From NCBI GenBank assembly GCA_947359465.1, contig OX375872.1, forward strand, positions 127,174,337 through 127,238,336: 64,000 nucleotides of DNA. The letters are read 5' to 3'. The notes beneath the pieces are model-generated. The model had not been told where the DNA came from and did not search any database. It saw only the letters and a list, made by a program, of their open reading frames with translations. The stretch's first letter is position 1. Each line of letters starts with the position of its first letter. The stretch is from Metellina segmentata (lineage: Eukaryota; Arthropoda; Arachnida; Araneae; Tetragnathidae). Below are positions 1 to 8,832 of this stretch, piece by piece. Both the position numbers and the translations under genes were made by a program.

Positions 1-647
1 CGGTTGTGCCTCTACAACTGTCATGGTTTCATTGTTTAAATCTGGTGCACGTTAAATCTGTAGTCATTGTTTCATTTTTCTAAATTCATGTGCATGTTAA
101 ATCTGTATTGGATCAGGGTTTCATTTTCCCAAGTATTGTTTACATTTGAAGCAAAACGGTGCTTTTTTGTTGATAAACGCAACTGTTGTGAATTCTGGTT
201 TGCAAATTTACTTTTTTTGGATTGGAAACTAAAACTGGTTGATATTTCATTTCAAGTAAAAAAAAACATTTTAGGTTGCTGGTAATTTATTTGACACTGG
301 TTGTTATTTTTGGGTGGATTGATCTCGACACATGTGGCAATAGGAAGAAAATACTTTTTTTTAAATTCAATGTCATGGCAGATTTACATACCGATTGTAA
401 CTGTTCACAAGTGAGCTGCATTCACATTTACAAACACTGTCCCAGATTGAACGTGCATGTCTGTGTTGTAAATTCCTACCATGCACAAACCCTGTTTCGA
501 TTAACTTCTCAAATCCTGATGGGATAGACTGCACCTACAAAAGATTATGTATTTGTAACTGTTCACACACATACAAGTCATTCATGGGGCTTGCTATGAG
601 ATGGTGCTGCATTCACATTTACAAATACTGTATCAAATATATATATA

Positions 648-753
648 CAGGGTGGTCCCGAATTCATGGTACAAACTTTAATGGTAGGTACAGGACATTG
701 TAACAATGATTTATTGTATAGGAATGTATAGTCGCAAGTGACGCGGTGAGGCG
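648..753. repeat. Left terminal inverted repeat of the mariner
   Basis: This 106-bp stretch matches the reverse complement of 2043-2148 with one mismatch (position 742). On the minus strand it contains AATAAA (710-715), which could serve as a poly(A) signal for the transposase transcript. Confidence 0.95.
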
Positions 754-822
754 AAAACGGGAAATAACGGCCGAAAGGAAAAACAAAGATTTTATTGAAA
801 GCGTTGTTGACAAGTGTCATGT

Positions 823-1899
823 TTACAGTAATTGTTCAAAATTGCGTCCACCAGTATCGATACATGCTTGACAGCGTCGGTGGAGCGATTGGCGTACACG
901 TTCAAAGATGCCTGGTATTTCACGCACACCTGCAGCAGCTACAGATAAGCGAGCGACGAGATCCTCATCTGAGTCAACTGGAGTCTCATAAACAAGATGC
1001 TTTAGATGTCCCCATAAAAAGTAATCGAGGCTCGATAAATCGGGAGATCGGGGTGGCCAAGGGACTGGTCCACCACGCCCAATCCATCGAGTACCAAACG
1101 TGGCATTCAGGTAATTCCGTACATCAATGCTGAAGTGTGCTGGCGCACCATCGTGCTGAAACCACATGCGGTTACGAATGCCGATCGGACCATCATGCAC
1201 CAGTTGTGGTAACACTTCTTTCAGAAAAATAAGATAGCTTCCGCCAGTGAGCCGCGTGGGTAGTAAGTATGGGCCAATCAAAAAGTCGTTCACAATACCA
1301 GCCCACACATTAATACTGAAACGTTGTTGAAACGCATGTCGACGCGTTGCATGTGGATCATCGGTTGCCCACACATGAGAATTGTGCGCATTAAAGACAC
1401 CCTCGCGTGTAAATGTCGCTTCATCTGTAAATAGCACATAATCTACGAAATCCGGCTGCAACGCACATTGCTGCATCACCCACAGGCAGAAGTTCACGCG
1501 GCGAGGATAATCTGCCGGATTCAATGCTTGTACTTTCTGAAAATGGAAGGGGTGTAAGCGATTTTCGTTTAACACTCTGCATACAGTCTGATGACTCACA
1601 CCTACGTCACGCGCAACAGTTCTTGTGCTTGACTCGGGTCTATCAGCCACAATGTTCAAGATGCTTTCTTCCAGCCTTGGAGTGCGTACAGCTCTTACTC
1701 GACCAGCGCCATGTCTGTTGACGTCGAACGCACCTGTTTCACAAAGTTGACGATGTAACCGTTGAAAAATTCTATGATCCGGCATTCGTCGATCAGGATA
1801 CTCCGCGCGATACATTCGTAACGCAGCTCTGCCGTTACCATTTGCACGGCCGTACATGTAATGCATGTCTGCTTTTTCTGCATACGTAAAGTCACCCAT
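823..1899 (-). CDS. Mariner-like transposase, DD41D, apparently intact
   Basis: A 358-residue cut-and-paste transposase that would bind the element's terminal repeats and catalyse excision and reinsertion at TA. The N-terminal part (about 1-125) has two helix-turn-helix-like segments: one around residues 40-52 and one around 91-125 (VARDVGVSHQTVCRVL). The first ~55 residues resemble the DUF4817 region common in invertebrate mariners. The catalytic core shows D159 (LFTDEATF), D250 (QHDGAPAH) and D292 (SSLDYFLWG), with 41 residues between the last two. WPPRSPDL precedes the third aspartate, as is typical. The frame runs unbroken from ATG to TAA and the length fits the family. AATAAA on the same strand lies just after the stop (791-796). 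Activity is inferred, not shown. Confidence 0.95.
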   Translation of the reverse strand: MGDFTYAEKADMHYMYGRANGNGRAALRMYRAEYPDRRMPDHRIFQRLHRQLCETGAFDVNRHGAGRVRAVRTPRLEESILNIVADRPESSTRTVARDVGVSHQTVCRVLNENRLHPFHFQKVQALNPADYPRRVNFCLWVMQQCALQPDFVDYVLFTDEATFTREGVFNAHNSHVWATDDPHATRRHAFQQRFSINVWAGIVNDFLIGPYLLPTRLTGGSYLIFLKEVLPQLVHDGPIGIRNRMWFQHDGAPAHFSIDVRNYLNATFGTRWIGRGGPVPWPPRSPDLSSLDYFLWGHLKHLVYETPVDSDEDLVARLSVAAAGVREIPGIFERVRQSLHRRCQACIDTGGRNFEQLL

Positions 1900-2042
1900 C
1901 GTCTACGGCAGCACAATTGTGAATGGCGCTTTTCCCTACTGCGATGCATCATGTTCAACAGCGGCTAGACATCTACTGCCCTCTACCGGCAATGATACCA
2001 ACCGATCACTCCATTTCTCTTTCCTTTTATTTCCCCTGTTTA

Positions 2043-2148
2043 CGCCTCACCGGGTCACTTGCGACTATACATTCCTATACAATAAATCATTGTTACAATG
2101 TCCTGTACCTACCATTAAAGTTTGTACCATGAATTCGGGACCACCCTG
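2043..2148. repeat. Right terminal inverted repeat of the mariner
   Basis: This is the inverted partner of 648-753. It lies upstream of the transposase start (ATG at 1899), so promoter elements for the gene should lie here or in the ~143 bp between the two. No clear TATA box was recognised. Confidence 0.93.
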
Positions 2149-3689
2149 TATATATATGATCAGCAGGTATAGGGCATACTACTGTACAAAATTCTTAAGT
2201 AACAAGAATTTTGTAGAGTAATATGACCTATACTTGCTGGTTATATATAGTTGAAGGACATTAAAACTAATTAAATTAAGTTTTATGAAAAGTATTACTT
2301 GTTAATTGAAAGCTACATTTGCAGTACAAAACTATAAAATGTAATTTTAAATGCCATGTCACTACAGTAATTAGCACCATTTAAACAACTGGTGTGTTGT
2401 TTACATAGGATTTGTATCTCCATGGGACTCTTTCATTGGATCTGTATCTCCATGGGAATCTTTTAAACTATTTATGTCACTTCATGTATACACAGCTGTC
2501 TGTGAAAAAATGATCCGCATTGGTGTGAGTTCAAATGTGTGTTGTTTCCTACCATGGGGACTGTAAATAATAATTAGCAACGCATTTATAAAAACTTTTT
2601 GAGGCATCTGTATTTACTCTCTCCATGGGACTGACTCAAAGTAAACAATAATTAGCAACTATTCTGCAGCGGTGTGTCTGGTTGAATTCATATCTGCTGT
2701 GAGTGATTCATGTCAATTTACAAATGCTCAAATCTCGATTGACCTGTTAGGTTTTTTTTGTCAAGTTTGTGTGAAAGACTGCGTTTCTAAGATTCATTTC
2801 TCTAATGCCACGGGGGAAATATACACATCAGCAAGCATCCTGATTCGTATCCCCATACTCCTGTTAGAGTATACAATATAACGGTGAGATTCTTTCATCT
2901 GGAGCCTTTGAAAACATTGACCCATTTCGAGGAATGTTTATTGAGTGAGACTTGTTCAATGCTAGAAATGTAACAACAAGTATTTAATATTATTCAGTGT
3001 AATGTTTTGCTAGGCCAGGGTGGTAACAGAACCGGGAAATCAGGGAATTCTCAGGGAACTTTTTAATTCTGGAAATATCAGGGAATCCTCAGGGAAAATT
3101 TCCAAATTTCACAAAAAATCAGGGAATTTTAAAATTTTTTATGAAAACTGTAACTATTGTCGTTTGTGGACTATTTAGAGATGCGCGATTACAAGTACTT
3201 TTGAGAATAGAATAAATCGTTTTTGCCGAAATTGTAAGTCGTATAAAGAACACCGGCGTCGTAATTTTCGAACCCATCGAAAACCGCCGCCGTGGTTTTC
3301 GCTACCGGAGCGTCTCGTCGCCATGAGGACAGCGATACAACTTGTGGTGTACAATTTTAAATTTGTGTAACTAATAATGTTTTTTGGTGCATTAAATTAA
3401 TATTTTTTGCTCGCAATTATATTTTTGTAGAGTTTTTTGGTAAAACTTCAGTCTACGTTTATAGCGGTGTTACGGCTTTGGCGCTTTTTTTGCGAACTTC
3501 TAAATTCGCCAAGGAAGGAATTATTTCAAATGAATCAATGAAATCAACCGACAGTTCAACGAATTTTGAAAGAACTATAAAGAATGCTAGCCACTGCGTG
3601 GCCAGCACGTGACAGTTCTTTTTGTGGGGTATGGTGCTTACTAACTAGGTGCTGCTCGCTAACCCCCGGTGATTGCTACGAATACGGTT

Positions 3690-3960
3690 TGAGAAACAAA
3701 CCAAATGAGAATTCGTAGACTATTGGATAACAGCCATCATGGCGTTTCTCGTGGTGTTGGTTTGTTTTGCAAACCAAATGGAAATTCATAGCCTATTGGA
3801 ATGAATTCCCTGTAAAATTCCATTTGGTTTTGCGAAACAACCAAACTATGAATATAGTGAACTATGTATTGCTTCGCAAATTGGATAACAGCCATAACGG
3901 TGTAGTCCATGGTGTTTGTTGGTTTGCTTCGCAAACCAAATGGGAATTGGGCGTGACGCC
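3690..3960. repeat. Cluster of degenerate short repeats in both orientations
   Basis: Short segments related to GCAAACCAAATGG, TTCATAG.CTATTGG and GGATAACAGCCAT recur about four times, partly as inverted copies, with CCATTTGGTTTTGC at about 3822. They lie inside the CAGGGT element and may be remnants of its internal repeats or of a small older insertion. The short open frames that cross this stretch follow the repeats and match nothing known. Confidence 0.5.
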
Positions 3961-4019
3961 ACAATCTCTTGTGAAAATATAAATATTTAGTTGAAAAATG
4001 ATATATTAAAAGAAAATCA

Positions 4020-4430
4020 AACTTATAAGGTATCAATCTGGTGTCAAATTTTAAATCCGTTGAAATTTTCAATCCATCTTTATCGATCCCGATTTTACAA
4101 AAAAGAACTAGACAATATTTGAGCCAAAATATTTTTTCTTTTTATTTTCGTCTTTCGCTGAAAATCTCTCTAAACGTCAGAATCTGATGCGAAAATTTTG
4201 AAGATATTCAATTAAAAATTTTTATTTATTTAAAAAGAAACATATTTTTAGGTATTGATCTATTGTAATATTTTCCGCAGATTTCAAATCCGTTAAAATT
4301 TGAAATTTCTACTCTATCTTTAACGGTCTAGCAGATAGAAAAAAGAACCTAATAACTCCAGATCAAAGTTTATTTGTTTTTTATCGTCCGCTGAAAAATC
4401 ATTCCTACGCGCAAAAAGATAACGGAAACG
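4020..4430. repeat. Two diverged tandem copies, period about 233 bp
   Basis: AAATCCGTTGAAA at 4053 recurs as AAATCCGTTAAAA at 4286. Further correspondences follow in the same order: CATCTTTATCG / TATCTTTAACG, AAAAAAGAAC, and TCGTC...GCTGAAAA. The copies are clearly diverged, so this duplication predates the insertion of the element into the array. No gene is visible. Confidence 0.55.
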
Positions 4431-4600
4431 AAAAAAAAAAAATTTAGAATCTGTGATCTTCTATGCTGTTGCATTCAATAGTAATTACATTTCATTAATT
4501 CATTTTAAAATGTTCTAGATTGAATTTTAAAATTCACCGCGACCCAAAAATTGCAAAACATTCGGACTACCTGTGATGTAAGTGCCATAGATTCGTCAGG

Positions 4601-4934
4601 TAATGGTAATGGTAATTTTTAGTTAACGTCGTACTAGAGCAACACAACGGGCTATTGACGACGGTCCGAGATCAGTCCCTTCAGGGAAAGATTCGAGGAC
4701 AACACCTCGTAATTTTGAACCACGGTCAGATGACGAAGCAACACCTGAGATGGCACCCCACTCTCCAAACTTCCACGCCAACCCAACGTGAGGACTTTCG
4801 GCCACGACAGATTTAAGGTGCACCAGCCGCCTCTACACCATACGTTTACAAACATCCATGCCCGAACCCGGATTCGAACCAGGAACCTTCCGATCTAGAG
4901 GCTAACACCTTAACCACTATACCGGTTGGTCGGC
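4601..4934 (-). mobile_element. tRNA-derived SINE, copy 1
   Basis: A complete SINE of 334 bp on the minus strand, flanked by a 12-bp target duplication AGATTCGTCAGG (4589-4600 and 4935-4946). Its head is tRNA-like: an A-box-like segment at 4908-4921 and a perfect B box GGTTCGAATCC (complement of 4870-4880), giving an internal RNA polymerase III promoter. The tail is a short TTACCA repeat preceded by GTTAACTAAAAATTACC. It is about the same length as copy 2 and faces it across 428 bp. Mobilisation would rely on a partner LINE with a matching 3' tail, which is not in the window. Confidence 0.92.
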
Positions 4935-5068
4935 AGATTCGTCAGGACTTTGCGTGCAGGAAACAAACAGAAAGACTAACAAACACTTCAGTTTATAATA
5001 TTGGAGATTCAAAATGAAAATTTAACCTTTTGTGACTACGACTATCGATATAACAAACGCGATTCTTC

Positions 5069-5238
5069 CTTGGCGCGATTCTTATAACTTCAAATACACT
5101 GAAGCCGTAACGGCCGTAGTCTAAATGATTTCTTGGCGCGATTCTTATAACTTTTAAGGTACAACTGATGTGCTGGCCGTTGTCTAAATTCTTCCTTTTC
5201 GCGATCATGGTACAACTGCTGTACCGGCCGTAGTCTAA
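5069..5238. repeat. Three tandem copies of a ~63-bp motif
   Basis: CTTGGCGCGATTC at 5069 recurs at 5132, and a diverged version CTTTTCGCGATC starts at 5195. Each copy carries a ...GGCCGTAGTCTAA-like end (5113, 5175, 5226). The repeats stop exactly where the MITE begins, and the MITE's TAA target lies in the last GTCTAA. Confidence 0.65.
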
Positions 5239-5993
5239 GGCCCGGTGCACACATCCGATTTTTCAACATGCGGCACCGAAGCCCAACTATGCACACATAG
5301 CCGTGAAATGACGCAAGTACTCAGACATTTCGCGCCATTTGCGATTATTCTTCTATTGACGAGCCGACCAACCGGTATAGTGGTTAAGGTGTTAGCCTCT
5401 AGATCGGAAGGTTCCTGGTTCGAATCCGGGTCCGGGCATGGATGTTTGTAAGTGTATGGTGTAGAGGCGGCTGGTGCACCTTAAATATGTCGTGGCCGAA
5501 AGTCCTCACGTTGGGTTGGCGTGGAAGTTTGGAGAGTGGGGTGCCAGCTCAGGTGTTGCTTCGTCATCTGACCGTGGTTCAAAATTACGAGGTGTTGTCC
5601 TCGGATCTTTCCCTTAAGGGACTGATCCCGGACCGTCGTCAATAGCCCGTTGTGTTGCTCTAGTACGACGTTAACTAAAATTACCATTACCATCTTCTAT
5701 TGACGAAAACGTGTTTATTTCGCTAACTTAGAGTTAAAAAAGTATATTTTGAAAGAAAATAGTTGTTACAGGATCAACCATTTATTAATCACTTCAGTCC
5801 GGAGAAGCGTGTGCGGCGATCTGCTGCGCCATGGGGAACTGCAGTACTAATTGCACGCAAAGTTGGACGTACATCGCCGCAGTGACGCCGGAGGCATGTG
5901 TGCACTACTCCATTGGATCTAATGTATCTCAGACCGCACTTGCTTTACGGCAACGGTGCCGTACGTTGAAAAACCGGATGTGTGCACCGGGTC
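5239..5993. mobile_element. PIF/Harbinger-like MITE, split by a SINE
   Basis: The termini GGCCCGGTGCACACATCC and, inverted, GACCCGGTGCACACATCC are flanked by TAA on both sides (5236-5238 and 5994-5996), matching the 3-bp TAA/TTA target preference of PIF/Harbinger elements. The inverted similarity extends to about 45 bp (5239-5283 against 5949-5993) with scattered mismatches. Removing the SINE and its duplication leaves about 411 bp with no coding capacity, as expected of a MITE. The right half includes a GC-rich stretch (5800-5900) with inverted GCGGCGAT/ATCGCCGC that could fold. Confidence 0.8.
5363..5692 (+). mobile_element. tRNA-derived SINE, copy 2
   Basis: A complete SINE of 330 bp, flanked by a 14-bp target duplication TCTTCTATTGACGA (5349-5362 and 5693-5706). 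The A-box-like segment is at 5376-5389 and the perfect B box GGTTCGAATCC at 5417-5427. The tRNA-like head is followed by a ~250-bp body and the GTTAACTAAAATTACC tail with a TTACCA repeat. It is inserted in the MITE, so it is younger than the MITE. Peptide-like frames of 67-70 codons within the body occur in both SINE copies and are not genes. Confidence 0.93.
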
Positions 5994-6550
5994 TAAAGGT
6001 TTAACTTTTCGCTTGCCGAGGTTACCATGGAAACCATAATAATCGTAATTCAGATAGGTTGCCTTAACCTGCCCTAATTTGCTACTAGAAGTGCGCAAAA
6101 AAACCCCCACGAAGATCGTTGTAACCGCTTTAAACGTAGACTGAAGCTGTGCCAATTTTTTATGTATATTTGCATTTGATTTTGATGTATATTTGGATAA
6201 TGTAGGGACAAAAGTGTAAAAAATTCATAATATTTTTTAAACAAAAAATTTTTTTTTTGCATTTTTTTTCAATTGCTATTGTTAGAGTTCCATTAAAAGT
6301 TCCAGCCCCTTACAATAACAGTTAAAATATCTGATGAGAAAAAATACAAAATTTTTGTGGATAATGATTCGTTTACCTCATCTGACCCTAAATATTTAAA
6401 AATACTGTCGTGGGTACTGTATATCGATACCAAATATGGATCCCGACATTTCTTAAGGGATTTGTAAAATCAGGGAAATTTTTGTCACACTATCATGGAA
6501 ATCAGGGAAATATCCGGGAACTTTTTTTCGAAGATTTTGTTGCTACCCTG
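5994..6550. other. Right part of the CAGGGT element, no gene
   Basis: An A+T-rich stretch after the MITE with no recognisable frame. The last 90 bp hold CAGGGAA-type subterminal motifs and the inverted terminus TTGCTACCCTG. Nothing else stands out. Confidence 0.7.
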
Positions 6551-7010
6551 TAGGCTGTTCCATTATTTGTTTTCACAATCAATAGGTTATTCATTAAGTA
6601 GAGTTAAGTATTTAGATTGTGTTTTCAAGCAGGAGAGAAACATAACAGCTGTTTGTGAGAATAGATCATAAAATATATTAAGCCAAAAACATTTTAATGT
6701 ATGCTATCGTCCTTTGGAAACTGGATGGAGATTGAACGTCTTTCAGCATATACTCTGATATTTTTTAATCTTCTCAAATCCTGATGGTCACTCGGATAGA
6801 CTGCGACCTGTTTGAGGCCCCTCTGTACGAGTGTGCTTTCAGGATGACCTGACATCATCCATTGTGTTTCAGTTCCCATATCAGCGAGAATTCTGCTATA
6901 AGATTAGAAAGTGTTTGTTTCTTGGCCACACTTGAAGTAATGGTATTTGGCACACGAGTAGTCCAAATTTTTTGCAAGCTGCTATTGAATAACCATGGGA
7001 AATATTCATA

Positions 7011-7014
<4 letters not shown>

Positions 7015-7041
<27 letters not shown>
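7015..7041. repeat. TA microsatellite, unit 1 second TA locus
   Basis: An almost pure TA tract. The same locus recurs in the units seen through here (for example 12180-12198, 18722-18739, 44502-44539) with a different length each time, so it changes faster than the surrounding unit and could serve as a unit fingerprint. Confidence 0.9.
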
Positions 7042-7045
<4 letters not shown>

Positions 7046-7177
7046 TTTTTTTTAATTGTTCAATTCCTTGTTTCAGTGAATTCTGCCAAGGCATTGTAAG
7101 TATATATACTGAAATCATTTTTATGCCACACGTCATGGGGATTTTATCCAGTGAATTGTATCCCAAATTGAAAACCA

Positions 7178-7277
7178 CATGAGAATAGGTTTGGGAAACA
7201 ATCATTTTCGTGCCACACGTGTTCACACATGAAAATAGGTTTGGGAAACAATCATTTTCTTGCCACACATAATATCT
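7178..7277 (+). repeat. 50-bp tandem duplication, unit 1
   Basis: Two copies of a 50-bp segment starting CATGAGAATAGG and CATGAAAATAGG. It is present only in units 1 and 2 and single in units 3-9, which marks units 1-2 as a subgroup. Confidence 0.9.
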
Positions 7278-8406
7278 ACATCTTATACAATACATGTTCA
7301 TGGGGCTATCCATATCCAGGGAATTGTATCCTGCACCGGTAAATGAAATCCTACAAATTTTAACATGTATTCTCTTCTGAAGGCAAAAATATGCCAATTA
7401 GGTTTAAAATCCCCATACAGCTTACAGCAAGTTACAAGATTTCCACAAAGTGAGCATCAACTCCTATTTGGATTGTGTTTTAAAGCTTTTAAATGACACC
7501 TTTTCATTGTTTGGGAGAAATCCTGACAGGATAAATAAAACAGGGATTTCTAATCCCAGTTGCTTCTTTTATAGATGGCACCAGAGTGGCTTTCAGGAAA
7601 TGGTTATACCTGTAAGTTATACCAGATTTGGGAAGCATGAATCCACAACAGATTTAATGTGCACCAGAACTATGAAATCCATAACAAATTTAACGTGCAT
7701 CGCTGAAACATGATTCTGATGGAGAGGGATGCCATCGCTTGACATGAATCTAATAGACAGGGATCCAATCATCAAGTACAAATGGCACAAATGAACAATA
7801 TATTTGCTCAATGTATAGGAGAAATAAAGCAACAAAATTCCAGACATATGTATGTTAAAAGTGGATGCAAACACTGCAACAAAACTAATTTGAATCTAAG
7901 CCATCCTTTATAAATGCTTGCTTCTAAAATAGTCAACATTGAATCCAGTGCTTCATATAAATCATACATCTCAACAAATTGAAGAAATAGACACAGAAAT
8001 GCAATGCAACATGAGAAAAAAGCAAAACATTTCCATCCTGATAAATATTTAGGCAAGAGGCAATGAAAACACAATAAAAAATGATCAAGGAAAAAAAAAC
8101 ACGTCATTTAAATTACAACTGCAATGGATCAGGCCGTTTTATAGCGAAAGCATAGCGTGGAAGAAAGAAGCTCATATACCTGCAATCTGGTTTTTTTTTA
8201 GATTTCTTTAAATATGAAATGCCATTAGATTCAGATTAAATTTCACTATGGTAATTTAGACATTATTATTAAAGACCCGGGGAACACATGGATGATTTTA
8301 AAATCCAGGAAAACCTTCGTTTCTGCATGCTGATATGTTTTTGAAATACAACTTGAAACCTATAAATATTATGGTGACATGTAATGAGAAATGAACTTGG
8401 CAATGT

Positions 8407-8832
8407 TGTTGGAAAAGAGACGAGCTACAACTCAACTTATATACCTGTTGTATTAACTACAACTACAACTTCTCACTAATGCATTCTATTCTCTTTTGTG
8501 TAATATGTATTTTGTTTACATATTAAATTCTTATTCTCTTAGCCCTTGAGTTTTCCTGTTTTGTTTGATGACCCTGATTTGTTGATAATCGTATCAGGTT
8601 ATGGGCTTATCACGTTTTTAAACTAAGTGAAGTAAATCTGCAGTTTTTGAAAAGGAAAACGAACTTTATTAAGTTAGGCCTAGCAGAGCGAGTCGCTAGT
8701 ATAGCTGATCTAAAGGTACAGATGGACAAAGTGGAAGGAGCTGGAAATTGGAGTAAGTGGAAGGGGCAAATGGAAATGCATTTGGAACAATATGATCTCC
8801 CATCTATTGTTGATGGAAGTCGTATGTGTCAT
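8407..8832 (+). mobile_element. Ty1/copia LTR, primer binding site and gag start, unit 1
   Basis: The LTR spans 8407-8596 (190 bp). It starts TGTTGGA and ends CA as copia-type LTRs do, with TATATA at 8438-8443 and ATTAAA at 8522-8527. GGTTATGGGCTTAT follows directly; its first ten bases match the primer binding site of Drosophila copia (GGTTATGGGC), which pairs with an internal part of initiator tRNA-Met. A Gag-like frame then runs to about 8832, where block A' begins. There is no pol and no 3' LTR. The relic is part of the unit, not a unit-specific insertion. Confidence 0.85.
8647..8832 (+). pseudogene. Copia-type Gag N-terminal fragment, unit 1
   Basis: About 62 codons resembling the start of Ty1/copia Gag: a KVEGAGNWSKWKGQMEMHL core, then YDL and VDGSRMC, following the family pattern G..NW..WK..M...L...L...VDG. 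Only this unit has ATG (ATGGACAAAGTG) at codon 26, where units 2-9 have ATA, so here alone an ATG could start the short frame. The frame continues into block A' for about 38 unrelated codons. In the family this region opens a capsid-like protein; here it is a relic. Confidence 0.75.

Larger units (their letters stand above)
648..2148 (-). mobile_element. Complete Tc1/mariner-like transposon (DD41D type)
   Basis: A 1501-bp element flanked by TA on each side (646-647 and 2149-2150), the classic mariner target duplication. Units 2-10 have an uninterrupted TA tract at the equivalent place, so the empty site is seen directly. The termini begin CAGGGTGGTCCCG and form inverted repeats of about 106 bp with one mismatch that I can find. 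One open transposase gene lies on the minus strand. The near-perfect termini and intact gene suggest recent insertion, after the array was formed. The assignment rests on the TA duplication, the terminal repeats and the DDD spacing. Confidence 0.97.
3016..6550. mobile_element. 3.5-kb non-autonomous DNA element with CAGGGT termini, host of nested insertions
   Basis: The element starts CAGGGTGGTAACAGAA and ends with the inverted counterpart TTTTGTTGCTACCCTG (13 of 16 positions match). It is flanked by TAGGC at 3011-3015 and 6551-6555. All other intact units read GCTAGGCTG here, which gives the empty site and a 5-bp target duplication. The subterminal parts are rich in TCAGGGAA motifs (3040-3130 and 6470-6515), in the same orientation at both ends. 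No transposase frame is visible. Subtracting the nested MITE and both SINEs with their duplications leaves roughly 2.4 kb. The superfamily is not certain: CAGGG ends suggest hAT-like elements, but those usually make 8-bp duplications. Confidence 0.85.

Noticed and set aside
4993..5296. Overlapping minus-strand frames (85 and 68 codons)
   Set aside because: They run through the 63-bp tandem repeats and across the MITE boundary and have no recognisable domain.
5363..5440. Possible functional tRNA gene with a perfect B box
   Set aside because: It is the head of a SINE with its own body, tail and target duplications, and the tRNA-like fold is degenerate.
5442..5645. 67-codon frame in the SINE body (and its counterpart at 4652-4855)
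   Set aside because: It occurs in both SINE copies by descent. SINEs do not code for proteins.
6694..6879. 61-codon minus-strand ATG frame repeated in the units (MGTETQWMMSGHPEST)
   Set aside because: Related peptides beginning MGTETW arise from the other internal modules in different contexts, so the similarity comes from the repeat history and not from coding constraint.
7450..7713. 87-codon plus-strand frame repeated in the units
   Set aside because: It starts without ATG, matches no known family, and its conservation follows from recent unit amplification.
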